From assembly GCA_012719125.1 (NCBI GenBank), contig JAAYAY010000032.1:1-37743 (forward strand): a stretch of 37,743 nucleotides of DNA, given 5' to 3'. Both the position numbers and the translations under genes were made by a program. This DNA comes from Planctomycetaceae bacterium (GTDB lineage: Bacteria; Planctomycetota; Planctomycetia; Pirellulales; Thermoguttaceae). Within the stretch, counting starts at the first letter, position 1; each line of letters begins with the position of its first letter. A model generated the notes under the pieces. It was not told the origin of the DNA. It worked only from the letters and a program-made list of their open reading frames with translations, and made no database searches. This document shows positions 16,187-24,625 of this stretch, in pieces.

Positions 16187-16651
16187 CGATTATAGGCCCC
16201 ACTCCCGGCGGGGGAAAGGTGCGCTGTTTTGCCCTGTCACATGGTGTCAGACTGCTTCGATGGAATGGGTGCCATCCGCTTGCGCCCAGAACGTCCCACT
16301 GCAGCCAGCCGTATGCCACGGGCGTGCCGCCCGTGCCAACCGGAAACGGCCCTTCTCAGTGGTTCATGAGTTCAACCACTGCGGAATCTCCCCTTCAGCC
16401 TGCTACGGGCACTGCTTGCCGTAGGAGTTCATCAGCGGATCCTCCGAGTAGTTGACGTTCTTGTTCGGCGCCCGACGGCGATGCTGAGCGAGGATGCGGG
16501 GCATCGTCAACCGAGGGATCGTTGCCTGAAATTCTACTGAACGCCACAATTTCGTTGAACCGGGGCCGACAGCGCAGGCTCGGTTTTCCTGGGTTTCATT
16601 CTGCCGTTGCCTTCTCGCAGAATGCAAACATCGATAGAGCACCTGAATACG
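16187..16651. other. Intergenic region upstream of ABC operon
   Basis: No convincing gene. It contains the short perfect hairpin CACGGGCG-TGC-CGCCCGTG (16318-16336), a pattern resembling dispersed intergenic palindromes. A minus-strand frame ending near 16403 (79 codons, ends MNSYGKQCP) has coding-like C-terminal composition but no recognisable start or family; it may be a remnant. Confidence 0.4.
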
Positions 16652-16683
16652 AAAAAACCCGCATCAGACGATACTGACACGGG
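16652..16683 (-). terminator. Rho-independent terminator of PEP-CTERM gene
   Basis: On the minus strand CCCGTGTCAG pairs with CTGATGCGGG (10 bp with two G-T pairs, loop TATCGT), followed by TTTTTT. It lies about 30 bases after the stop codon of the PEP-CTERM gene. Confidence 0.88.
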
Positions 16684-16714
16684 CTTGCGATTGATCTTGT
16701 GCGACTTGAAGCGG

Positions 16715-17473
16715 CTAGGCGGTCTTACGGCGGCGACGGGCGGCGATCATGCCGAGACCTCCGAGGGCTGACCAGATGGCGAGGGCGGTAGGCTCGGGGA
16801 CATTTGCTCCTTCAAATTCCGTTACCAAACCAAAAGACTCGAAGCCACTGTCAAAATCATGGGCGCGGCTCGATATGTTGCCAAAGGTGCCGTTATGCGC
16901 TTTTGCATATCCGTCATAAAGATGATAATTGACCGACCCACCAGGAATAAGGATTTCGACTAATAGATTGCCTTTGGTCGGATCATAAAGGAAATCAGTT
17001 CCATCGAAGGTGAATTTGTCGGGAATCGTACCATTCGGAGACATCGAGGCGAACAGGGTGTCATCTGGCCCGACATTGTTGGCGAGGCTTACGGTATCGA
17101 GGCCGTTCACCGCCTTTGATGTTGTAGACAACCGCATAATGAAAGTCCTATCCGGCTGGAAGGGCCCACTGTGCCCAAAGAACGAGATCTTGTCGATCGT
17201 AAATGATTTTGGGAAAAGACTGGCGTTGTAGACCTGCTGATACCGAGTGCCGGGTTCCGCGAAAGCTTTTCCGCCAAATGGAAATGCGTTCATTTCTATT
17301 GTGTTCGGGTCACCGGCGAGTATTACAGTTGCGTCGGCGGGAGTTGTCAACATGAAGAGCAACGTGACGGACACTGGCGCAAAGAACCATCCCGACTGGG
17401 CAGTGCAAATGCGCAGAAGAACTCTTGTAAGTGAAAACGGAAACCGATCATCTTGCATCACCGATAATCGCAT
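16715..17473 (-). CDS. PEP-CTERM sorting domain protein
   Basis: A 252-residue exported protein. It begins at ATG 17473 after GGGAG (7 bases) and has an N-terminal basic region with a hydrophobic core ending near TPADA, a signal peptide. The mature part is Gly/Asn/Phe rich and beta-strand-like. The C-terminus is a classic PEP-CTERM signal: VPEPTALAIW, a transmembrane segment and RRRRKTA. Such proteins are processed by exosortase (EpsH/XrtA-type) and attached to or released through the cell envelope; no exosortase is in the window. The internal domain resembles no named family that I can identify. Further in-frame ATGs upstream to 17638 lie in sequence unlike a signal peptide. Confidence 0.87.
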   Translation of the reverse strand: MRLSVMQDDRFPFSLTRVLLRICTAQSGWFFAPVSVTLLFMLTTPADATVILAGDPNTIEMNAFPFGGKAFAEPGTRYQQVYNASLFPKSFTIDKISFFGHSGPFQPDRTFIMRLSTTSKAVNGLDTVSLANNVGPDDTLFASMSPNGTIPDKFTFDGTDFLYDPTKGNLLVEILIPGGSVNYHLYDGYAKAHNGTFGNISSRAHDFDSGFESFGLVTEFEGANVPEPTALAIWSALGGLGMIAARRRRKTA

Positions 17474-18302
17474 CGTCGTACTCCCAAAGCGGGACGGGCC
17501 CGCAACCCAACCTCTACAAAGACCTGCGCGCACCGCGCACACAAACCCAGAATCAAGACTCAGAAGTAACAATCCCTGTGCAAACAACAGAACACTCGGA
17601 CGAATGCCGATACCGACTGATTTCAGGTGGATCGCCACGAGCAGTTTTGCTCAAATGCACATATGCGCAAGTATGGGAACAACTTCCTGTAGGCCTATAG
17701 GCCGCCGCCCACGGATTCCTGACATTCAGACTTGAGGATTCACTAAAATCCCGTCCGAAGAGGGGGTAAATGCGTCTGCCAGACCACGCGAACAAGCGGT
17801 GGATCGCCCAACCTCAGTTTCGACTTCAAATGTTCCTCGAGTTCGAGTGCCCGTTTCGTTCGGACCTGCAATGAGCGATGCGATAGGCTCCGCAGTTGTC
17901 GCGGCAGCCCCATGCCTTGATGACGTTGGTTGTCCGCCCTCCCGCGTTCTGGATTCTCAGCCAGATGGCAAACCGTCTGTTGCGCCGTCAGGGTCTTCCT
18001 GCCGTGAGCGGAAAATCCACCTTCCGGGTAGACAATCGCGCTGCTCGTGTGGTGTTCCACATTGGACTACGGTAGTTCCCTCAGACGTTCGAGGGTCTCC
18101 CACGAACGCCGCTGACAACGAAGCTTCCGATGCCCCCCGACAGGGATGAATAACCAAAACCATCACATCATGTGGCCCTGGTAGAATCCAATTATATCCG
18201 ATTCCACCCTTATGGCGGGCGAGTAATGTCGTATGTTTTCATAAACGCTCTTTCACGGCATTCTTGTTGCAGCAGTCAGTTCAAGGGCAGGAGACGCATG
18301 CA
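17474..18302. other. Long non-coding stretch between PEP-CTERM and HD-GYP genes
   Basis: About 830 bases with no recognised gene. It holds a perfect 12-bp palindrome GGCCTATAGGCC (17693-17704) and an imperfect dyad before the HD-GYP gene (18180-18208). Overlapping short frames on both strands between about 17740 and 18170 have no start, ribosome-binding site or recognisable motif and shift frame repeatedly, as expected of a decayed gene; the original family could not be named. Confidence 0.4.
18180..18208 (+). promoter_or_regulatory. Imperfect dyad upstream of c-di-GMP operon
   Basis: GGTAGAATC (18180-18188) and GATTCCACC (18200-18208) are inverted repeats with one mismatch around an AT-rich centre (CAATTATATCC). 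It lies about 95 bases before the HD-GYP start and is a plausible operator or promoter-overlapping site. Confidence 0.35.
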
Positions 18303-19283
18303 GTGACAATCGCCACGGCACCAAGTCGGCCGTCTTCCAGGAACGAATGCTCGGGGTTTCTTCCCATCGGGGTCGATACCATCACCGTCTCGACGGAGTT
18401 GCCGTTCAATCTCTATCTGCGAGTCAATCCGGCGGCGCCCCCCGTTCTCTACAGGGAGCGTCACCTGGCGATGGAATCCAGCGACTTCGATCGACTGTCG
18501 GAACAAGACATCACGACGCTCTATATTCAGGTTGCCGATCACGTCGCCTACCGGGATTACCTGATCGAGACGGTGCTTCACAATCGCGACGTTCCCGGTC
18601 CGCGGCGGTTCCATGTTCTCAAGATCGCCAACCGGGCGGTATTCCGGTCGGCCTTTGGAGACCGGAATCCGGAAAAGCTCGTCAACTTCGCCGCGCAATA
18701 CGGGGACGAGTTGGCCGATATTGTTTGCGACGAAGATCTCGCCGTCGGCGAACTGCTGGGCCTCATGGAGCACGACTACTATACCTACACCCATGCCACG
18801 AACGTGAGTGTGCTCTCGGTCCTGATTGCCCGAGAACTCGGCATGGGCGTTTGTGACGGGATCGTTCCTCTGGGCTCCGGTGCGGTCATTCACGATATCG
18901 GTAAGCGTCAGATCGCCCCTGCGCTGCTGAACCAGCAGCAGCCGCTTTCGGAGGAGCAGCGCGAGACGATCCAGCAGCATCCGAAGTTCGGTTTCATGGA
19001 ACTGTCCGGCCGGCGCGATTTGCTTTGGGGCCAGTTGATGATGGTCTATCAGCATCACGAGCGATGGGACGGTCGTGGGTATCCGGTCGGGTTTGTTGGG
19101 GAAGAAATCCATCCCTGGGCGAGAATCTGTGCCGTCGCTGACGTCTACGACGCCATGATTTCGAGCCGGCCTTACCGGCGAGGCTTGCCCGCCAACCAAG
19201 TCTGGGAAGTCTTGGAAGGCGGGTCCAAACAGGAGTTCGACCGAGAATTCGTGAAGGCTTTGAGATCGGTGGTGAAGGAATGA
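18303..19283 (+). CDS. HD-GYP domain phosphodiesterase
   Basis: A 326-residue cytoplasmic enzyme predicted to hydrolyse cyclic di-GMP. The HD-GYP domain (about residues 140-326) has a metal-ligand His at YTHATN, the HD pair in VIHDIGK (197-198) and the full signature HHERWDGRGYP (251-261), with AVADVYDAM following. The N-terminal 120 residues are a non-catalytic domain often seen in proteobacterial and planctomycete HD-GYPs. The start is GTG 18303, nine bases after GGAG; the ATG at 18298 is in another frame with an immediate stop, and a TTG at 18264 is further upstream without a ribosome-binding site. Its stop overlaps the PilZ start (ATGA). Confidence 0.88.
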   Translation: MTIATAPSRPSSRNECSGFLPIGVDTITVSTELPFNLYLRVNPAAPPVLYRERHLAMESSDFDRLSEQDITTLYIQVADHVAYRDYLIETVLHNRDVPGPRRFHVLKIANRAVFRSAFGDRNPEKLVNFAAQYGDELADIVCDEDLAVGELLGLMEHDYYTYTHATNVSVLSVLIARELGMGVCDGIVPLGSGAVIHDIGKRQIAPALLNQQQPLSEEQRETIQQHPKFGFMELSGRRDLLWGQLMMVYQHHERWDGRGYPVGFVGEEIHPWARICAVADVYDAMISSRPYRRGLPANQVWEVLEGGSKQEFDREFVKALRSVVKE

Positions 19284-19693
19284 CATTTCCAGAAGCAATC
19301 GAAAGCGTCGCCTGCGAGATCGTAGTTCCCGCCGACCCGGGTGGGGAGAATCGCGGTTCGGCCCGGGTCATCGATATCGACAAAGACAAACGGCGATTCC
19401 CCCGTTTTCCATGCCGGGTGGATGCAATTCTCCGGTATCAGAGCGGCCCGCCGGCCTTGCGGCGACCTCGAGAATGGATGCGGATCATGGTCCGGAACTT
19501 GTCTCGCTGCGGCATGGGGTTCCTGCACAGCGAAGCCGTGTTTCCCGGAGAACGAATGTTGATTGTCTTCCCGAGGGGGATCCAACGAGTGTTCGTGGCC
19601 AAACGATGCCGGCGGATCGGGGCTCGCTGTTTTGACGTCGGAGGAGAGTTCAGTGAACTGCTCGACAATCCAACGGAAGCGGGATTGCGCTAG
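19280..19693 (+). CDS. PilZ domain protein, predicted c-di-GMP receptor
   Basis: A 137-residue protein. The c-di-GMP-binding motifs of PilZ are visible: RRFPR (38-42, RxxxR with the arginines in place) and NLSRCGMGF (73-81, N/DxSxxG type). The start ATG is 19280, overlapping the HD-GYP stop by 4 bases, so synthesis is coupled to the enzyme. The N-terminal 30 residues are a short lead region without a second domain. As a stand-alone PilZ it would act as an adaptor that carries the c-di-GMP signal to an unknown target. Binding is inferred from the motif. Confidence 0.8.
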   Translation: MTFPEAIESVACEIVVPADPGGENRGSARVIDIDKDKRRFPRFPCRVDAILRYQSGPPALRRPREWMRIMVRNLSRCGMGFLHSEAVFPGERMLIVFPRGIQRVFVAKRCRRIGARCFDVGGEFSELLDNPTEAGLR

Positions 19694-19697
19694 GACT

Positions 19698-21275
19698 ATG
19701 GACCGAAACAAACCGTCACCCTTAAACGTCATGGTGGTCGACGACGATGCCGCAACCCTGAGGCTGGTTGCCAGGATCGTGTCGTCGGCCGGGCACCAGG
19801 TTCTCCAGGCCAATAACGGTCGCGAGGCCCTCGACACCATACTCCAGACGCCGCCCGACCTCGTGGTTTGCGATTGGGACATGCCGGAACTCGACGGCGT
19901 GCAATTGTGTCGGGAGGTCCGCCAGCAACTCCTCACTCATTACGTGTACTTTCTTCTCCTCACTGGAAGATCGAGTGAGGGCGAAACGGTGGAGGGACTG
20001 GCGGCAGGGGCGGACGACTTCGTGACGAAGCCGATCAATCGAGGCATATTCCTGGCCCGGCTCGAAGCCGGATCGCGGATCGTGCGGATGGAACGGCAAC
20101 TCCGCAGCTTCTCGGAACGAGATTCCCTGACGGGCATCCTGAATCGGCGTAAGTTCCATGAGTGTCTTGGCCGGGAATGGGAGCGTGCAACCCGCCACGG
20201 ACGCCCCCTCTCGTGCGTCATGATTGATCTTGATTTCTTCAAGAGAATCAACGACGAACACGGACATGCCAGCGGCGACCTGGCGCTCCAGGCCGTTGCC
20301 CGGCTGTTGTGCGATCAGGGACGATCGAGCGACATTCTCTGCCGGTACGGCGGAGAGGAGTTCTGCGTTCTTGTGCCGGAGACGGACGAACTCGGTGCCG
20401 TTCGTTGGGCGGAACGCGTTCGGGATGTGATTTCCGAGACTCCATTGGCTGTGGGCGATCTGACGTTGCCGATCACGGCGAGTTTTGGCGTCGCCGAGCG
20501 ACTGGCGGACACGGCCGGCCCCGAGCAATTGGTCGAGTTGGCCGATCAGGCCCTGGCGGTGGCCAAGTATTCGGGACGCAATCGAGTGGTGCGTTTCGGA
20601 ACCCTCAAGGAGCCGATGCTCAATCCGTCGGATCGACAGGCTGCCGCCGATCCTCTTGGCGGCGTCTTGGCCCGTGATGTGATGGCTGTTGCTCTTGTCT
20701 GCCCCAACCAGAACGACACCGTTCGATACGTGGCGGATCTCTTCCTCCAGTCGCGGGTCGACTCTGCCCCCGTCGTCGACGACACGGGGGTCGTGACAGG
20801 CATCGTGTCGGAGGCCGATCTGCTGGCCCGAACCTCGCTGGGGCAAGGTTGGGACGACCAGGTGGGTGAAGTGATGAGAACCAATGCGGTTTGCTACGAA
20901 GAGGACACCCCGATCGAACAGGTGTACGAGTTCCTCTCTCGCGTGTCGATTCCGCGGATTGTTGTTGTGGATCAAGGTCGGCCGAGCGGCGTGATCAGTC
21001 GAGCGACGCTCCTCTGCTGGTTCCGCAACTGGGTGGCGACGCAGGAAAGGGGCGGTTCGGACGCTCGGCAGGCACATGAGGCGGACGAGCGAGATCGCCG
21101 CAAGGCCGGGGTCATCCGCACTTCCGCCGCGACGGCACAACGGGCCAACGACCTGTGCCGGAGAATCATGGAGGAAGACGGCGACTTCGTCCCCAGGGTG
21201 GTCGGCGAAGCAACCAGGCTCCAGAGCCTTGCCGGCGATCTGCTGGGGTACTGCCGGAGCGGAAACGTGCCCTGA
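19698..21275 (+). CDS. Response regulator with GGDEF and tandem CBS domains
   Basis: A 525-residue signalling protein. A receiver domain (about 10-125) has Asp 59 in CDWDMP as phosphoacceptor and Lys 111 in VTKPI. A GGDEF diguanylate cyclase domain (about 138-300) has the active signature RYGGEEF (GGEEF 218-222) and an I-site RSSD (209-212) exactly five residues before it, for feedback inhibition. Two CBS motifs follow (about 325-378 and 388-440, ARDVMAVALV and VGEVMRTNAV), then a helical tail. It begins 4 bases after the PilZ stop. CBS pairs usually bind adenylates, so cyclase activity may respond to both phosphorylation and nucleotide state (inference). No cognate histidine kinase is adjacent. 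Confidence 0.9.
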   Translation: MDRNKPSPLNVMVVDDDAATLRLVARIVSSAGHQVLQANNGREALDTILQTPPDLVVCDWDMPELDGVQLCREVRQQLLTHYVYFLLLTGRSSEGETVEGLAAGADDFVTKPINRGIFLARLEAGSRIVRMERQLRSFSERDSLTGILNRRKFHECLGREWERATRHGRPLSCVMIDLDFFKRINDEHGHASGDLALQAVARLLCDQGRSSDILCRYGGEEFCVLVPETDELGAVRWAERVRDVISETPLAVGDLTLPITASFGVAERLADTAGPEQLVELADQALAVAKYSGRNRVVRFGTLKEPMLNPSDRQAAADPLGGVLARDVMAVALVCPNQNDTVRYVADLFLQSRVDSAPVVDDTGVVTGIVSEADLLARTSLGQGWDDQVGEVMRTNAVCYEEDTPIEQVYEFLSRVSIPRIVVVDQGRPSGVISRATLLCWFRNWVATQERGGSDARQAHEADERDRRKAGVIRTSAATAQRANDLCRRIMEEDGDFVPRVVGEATRLQSLAGDLLGYCRSGNVP

Positions 21276-21664
21276 AATCGCGTCGGCACCAACTCCTGGC
21301 ACTCGCCAATCACTTCCCAAAGATCTCAAACATTGATCAACTTGCCTGGCTACCGGACGCTCGATCTCACTTGCAATGCTTTCCACGCCGACGAGACCAG
21401 TGGATTCCGATTCATCCCGTCCGCGTCGCACCTCCGTGAGATCGGGATAGACCTCTTTCAGAGGAGCCTACGCTTCAGCCGGATGAGCGTGAATCCTTCG
21501 TTCCCGGTTGACCTTGCCCCGGCCGCCGTGGGGCGGTATTTTCCTGCCCGCAAAATATGGAGACGGGCTGACTCGTCCAGGACTCCTGCCGGGGCCACCA
21601 CGAAGGCTGGTCGCTCAGCCTAAACCATCTATTTCCCTCCTTTTGCCAAACGGGCAGGCAAACC
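21276..21664 (+). other. Intergenic between c-di-GMP operon and lipase
   Basis: About 390 bases with no recognised gene, hairpin with T-run or repeat. Short frames overlap on both strands, none with a plausible start site or family. Confidence 0.35.
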
Positions 21665-22546
21665 ATGAACAAGGCGAACACGGCGTCGGAACAGCGGCAA
21701 TGGTTCCACGGCATCGATCTCTTCTCACGGGTGAACGGGCCCATCAGCGAGTTGACCCGGTTGCAGCAGTCGCTGCTGTTTGCCGAGCTTTCGCAGATTG
21801 CCTACATGCCGCCCGAGCCGGCGTTGACTTGCGTGCGAAAGATCGGATTCTCCGAGTCGCTCTACTTCGACCGTGACGGGGCTCAGGCCTATCGGTTTCG
21901 GAACCAATATGACTGCGTGATCGTCTGCCGGGGCACCGAGCCGACCGAGTGGAACGACGTGAAGGCCGACGCCAACGCCGTGACCGTGCTGGCCGAAACG
22001 ATCGGCCGAGTGCATAGCGGCTTCAATCGCGAGGTGAACGATCTCTGGCCGATCCTCGAACGGGCCCTGGCGGAGAACGAGCTTCCTCTCTGGTTCGCCG
22101 GCCATTCGCTCGGGGGCGCCATGGCCACGATCTGTGCCAGGCGGTGCAAGCTCTCGCGTCTCACCGTCGAGCCGGCCGGGCTGTTCACCTACGGCAGCCC
22201 GCGGGTCGGCAATCGGGCCTATGTGAACCACTGCCAGCTCGTTCATTTTCGCTGGGTGAACAACAACGACATCGTGACTCGCGTGCCGCCTGCCTGGTGG
22301 GGTTATCGCCACGGCGGGCGGGAGATGTACATCGACTGCAAAGGCCGCGTGCGCGACGTCGACGGCTGGCACCGCGTGGTCGATCGCGTCCGCGGGTTCT
22401 TCCGCAGCCTGCGGCGCTTCAAGATCGATCATTTCTCCGACCACTCGACGGAGGAGTACATCGCCTCCATCCACGCCGCCGTTCAGAAGCAGCAGCGGGC
22501 GATGGCGCGGCGTGCCCGGCGGCCGAGACGGGTGGCGGCGGCGTAG
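21665..22546 (+). CDS. Class 3 lipase family alpha/beta hydrolase
   Basis: A 293-residue protein of the Lipase_3 family. The nucleophile elbow is WFAGHSLGG (Ser 148), the oxyanion region VIVCRGTEPTEWND precedes it, the acid is Asp 202 in NNNDIVTRVPP and the His is likely His 260 in DHSTEEYI. The C-terminus is Arg/Ala rich. No signal peptide is seen, so it is probably cytoplasmic or exported by a non-Sec route. Family enzymes hydrolyse acylglycerol or other esters. The start has a weak upstream site (GGCAGG). It is monocistronic by spacing (389 bases from the previous gene), and convergent with the SEC-C cassette. Confidence 0.87.
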   Translation: MNKANTASEQRQWFHGIDLFSRVNGPISELTRLQQSLLFAELSQIAYMPPEPALTCVRKIGFSESLYFDRDGAQAYRFRNQYDCVIVCRGTEPTEWNDVKADANAVTVLAETIGRVHSGFNREVNDLWPILERALAENELPLWFAGHSLGGAMATICARRCKLSRLTVEPAGLFTYGSPRVGNRAYVNHCQLVHFRWVNNNDIVTRVPPAWWGYRHGGREMYIDCKGRVRDVDGWHRVVDRVRGFFRSLRRFKIDHFSDHSTEEYIASIHAAVQKQQRAMARRARRPRRVAAA

Positions 22547-22593
22547 GGCTCAAGTCCTCGGTTGTGGGATGCACGCACTGTCCGCCCGGCTTT

Positions 22594-22661
22594 GAAACTC
22601 GAAATCCGAAGCACGAAATCCGAAACAAATCCAGAATTCGAATATCAAAGGCACGAAACGA
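22594..22661. repeat. Degenerate heptamer repeat (GAAATCC-like)
   Basis: After the lipase stop the sequence runs as near-heptamers: GAAACTC, GAAATCC, GAAGCAC, GAAATCC, GAAACAA, then AGAATTC, GAATATC, AAAGGCAC and GAAACGA. This kind of short degenerate intergenic repeat produces spurious FRISxFGFR-type reading frames on the opposite strand and should not be called as a gene. Confidence 0.75.
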
Positions 22662-22778
22662 GACCGTGCGTGTGTCTTGGTGGGAGTCTGTTCGTCTGGT
22701 TTGACGTTCGGATTCTAGTTCTGAGTTTGTCGAAATGGCCTTGTGGGATTCCAGGAAGCACCGTCCCGAGCCAAGACT

Positions 22779-23240
22779 CTAAAACCACTCGTTCTCCTCA
22801 TCGTCGGGCAGTTCGCGGTTTTCCAGTTGAGCCGCGTATTCGTCAATCGCCGCCTCCCACTCAGCCAGATCCGCTTCGGACAACAGGTGTTCGTTTTCTT
22901 CCGTTACGAGGAGTCCCGTTTTCTCGAAGGCGTAGATCATGGCAGGGTCGAGCCCTGCTTGCTTCATGGCTTGGACGATCTCGTGTTCAACATGTTCCAA
23001 AGGCGGCATATCGAAGAACAGTTTGTCATTGGGGCCGAAATCTCGCCCGTGTTTCTCAATGAACTTCTGCCGCTGCTCGTCAACGACTTGGGCCACGTCA
23101 TCAGAAACAGGCATGGACTTCAGAATATTGCCGTCGTCATCGACCAGCCATTCGAAGCCCTTGTTGAGGCAGCAGTGCTTGTACTTCGTGCCGCTGCCGC
23201 ACGGGCAGGGAGCATTGCGAGGAACCTTCTTGTGGGCCAT
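22779..23240 (-). CDS. Small SEC-C motif protein (fourth gene of cassette)
   Basis: A 153-residue protein. The SEC-C zinc-binding motif is at the extreme N-terminus (NAPCPCGSGTKYKHCC at about 9-24, CxCx8CC/H type). The rest is acidic and helical (FDMPPLEHVEHEIVQAMK and SEADLAEWEAAIDEYA). AGGA is 7 bases before the ATG. SEC-C motifs occur at the C-terminus of SecA and in many unrelated proteins, where they are thought to bind protein partners via zinc. It begins 43 bases after the 432-residue SEC-C gene and shares its strand, so it is probably the last gene of the operon. Function unknown. Confidence 0.85.
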   Translation of the reverse strand: MAHKKVPRNAPCPCGSGTKYKHCCLNKGFEWLVDDDGNILKSMPVSDDVAQVVDEQRQKFIEKHGRDFGPNDKLFFDMPPLEHVEHEIVQAMKQAGLDPAMIYAFEKTGLLVTEENEHLLSEADLAEWEAAIDEYAAQLENRELPDDEENEWF

Positions 23241-23283
23241 TGTGAGATCCTGTTGTCTTCAGCACGGCGGTGAATGCCGGCAA

Positions 23284-24582
23284 TCATTTCATTTTCTTCA
23301 TACAGCAAGTCTTGAACTTCTTGCCGCTGCCACACGGGCATGGTGCATTTCGTCCCGCTTCCGGCGCAGCAACGCGATCTGATGCTCGGTGTCGTCCTAT
23401 CAGCCTTCCTGTCGGCTCTTGGTATTGGACGTGCGACGAGCAACCTTGGCGGAGGCACGAACGAATGATCTGGGCGGGATCGAAGCGACCGTCCGTGTCC
23501 GCTTTGACCGCCCGTGCCAGTTCTCTTGTCACGGCCTCTCGCTGATCTTCCGGCAGCACGCCGATAGGCAACGCCGCTCCACCCGTTATGGCAAAGCCCT
23601 CATGAAACAGTAACCGGGAAGCGAAGACAAGCCCCGGCTCGGCGGTACTGCCGAATCCCATATCAACGACGAGATTGGTTTCACTGGAGAGCAAGTCTCG
23701 AACGACGACTCCGAATCCACGTATGACCGATTCGACGACGAACAGCGAGTAGATTGCCTGTTGCATGGCTCGGAGACAAGCCATCTCGTCGGATTCCGGA
23801 GCGGGTGCCGAATCGATAAGGTACTGCTCGACGGCGTTGCGACCTTTCCGGCGCACATCGTAGATGCAGTAATCCATCAAAACCGCAGACTCATCCTCGG
23901 AATTGAAGATCAGAGTGCCCCTCTGGAAGATCCCCAGTCTCTTCCCTCCCTCGGAGAGAACATCTTTGGAAAGTCGTTTGACCAACTTGTGGTTGAGGTT
24001 GCGCCCGACTGCACGCAAATGCTTGTAGCGAGAGACAATCTCAGAACGGTCCTTAGCGTTTCGAGCGGTCGCAACGTACCGAGGTTTGTCACTCAAGTCT
24101 GTCGCCACTGCGTCCTGGATCTTTCCCAGCTCCACGTCGGGGATCGGGGCTGACGTGACATTGAGCGTGAGCCTGCCACCGTCGAATTTCACTTCGTAAT
24201 CCACGATCACTTTGCGGAGGTCCGGGTAGAGGTTCTCTCGCCTCTCCGCCATCAGGTCCATGATTTCCATAGCAACAGCAACGGCCTCGGCGCTTCCATC
24301 CTTCGGCACGAAGGCGTCGATCAGGTCCTTCTCGATCATCGGCTGTTTCTCGGGCGGGAACATCGACTTGTTCCAACCGGCGATGGTCAGCATGATGATC
24401 GACTCGGCTCGCTGAGGAGTCTTGCCGCGTTGCCGGATCAGAGGTTCGGCAAGTTCCATAATGACGGCGGACATTCTGGCCTCCCCTTCAGGAGTTGGGA
24501 TTTCTCCCTTTGCTCCCAGGGCCGCCAATCGCTTCCATCGCTCCTGGTCTTTGACTGACATGAAAAGGCTCCTATTGTTCAT
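23284..24582 (-). CDS. SEC-C motif protein with unknown N-terminal domain (third gene of cassette)
   Basis: A 432-residue protein. The C-terminus has a SEC-C motif (NAPCPCGSGKKFKTCC, then MKKMK). The N-terminal third contains AGWNKSMFPPEKQPMIEKDL and DLMAERRENLYPDLRKVIVD followed by a beta-rich DYEVKFDGGRLTLNV, a domain I have seen in uncharacterised bacterial proteins but cannot name. The central part is mixed with a hydrophobic stretch near VESVIRGFGVVVRDLL. The start at 24582 follows GAGGACGT; sequence in frame upstream of it is not coding. It lies 43 bases after the 205-residue gene. No signal peptide. Possible role as adaptor or nucleic-acid-associated protein is a guess. Confidence 0.8.
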   Translation of the reverse strand: MNNRSLFMSVKDQERWKRLAALGAKGEIPTPEGEARMSAVIMELAEPLIRQRGKTPQRAESIIMLTIAGWNKSMFPPEKQPMIEKDLIDAFVPKDGSAEAVAVAMEIMDLMAERRENLYPDLRKVIVDYEVKFDGGRLTLNVTSAPIPDVELGKIQDAVATDLSDKPRYVATARNAKDRSEIVSRYKHLRAVGRNLNHKLVKRLSKDVLSEGGKRLGIFQRGTLIFNSEDESAVLMDYCIYDVRRKGRNAVEQYLIDSAPAPESDEMACLRAMQQAIYSLFVVESVIRGFGVVVRDLLSSETNLVVDMGFGSTAEPGLVFASRLLFHEGFAITGGAALPIGVLPEDQREAVTRELARAVKADTDGRFDPAQIIRSCLRQGCSSHVQYQEPTGRLIGRHRASDRVAAPEAGRNAPCPCGSGKKFKTCCMKKMK

Positions 24583-24625
24583 ACGTCCTCGTCCGGCTTG
24601 GCCCGGTCTGCCGGGATGTACGGGA

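Noticed and set aside
16189-16217. TATAAT immediately before the ABC ATPase start as a firm promoter
   Set aside because: The -10 is perfect but the -35 (TTTCCC) is poor and the spacing would imply a leaderless mRNA; kept only as a remark in the gene entry.
16403-16642. 79-codon minus-strand frame upstream of the ABC operon
   Set aside because: No ribosome-binding site or family; only its last 30 residues look coding-like, so it was recorded as a possible remnant in the intergenic entry.
19722-21431. 569-codon minus-strand frame opposite the GGDEF-CBS gene
   Set aside because: Antisense to a gene with receiver, GGEEF and CBS motifs; no domain of its own.
22419-22628. Short minus-strand frame starting MFRISCFGFRVS
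   Set aside because: It arises from the degenerate heptamer repeat and the lipase antisense strand, a familiar false-gene pattern.
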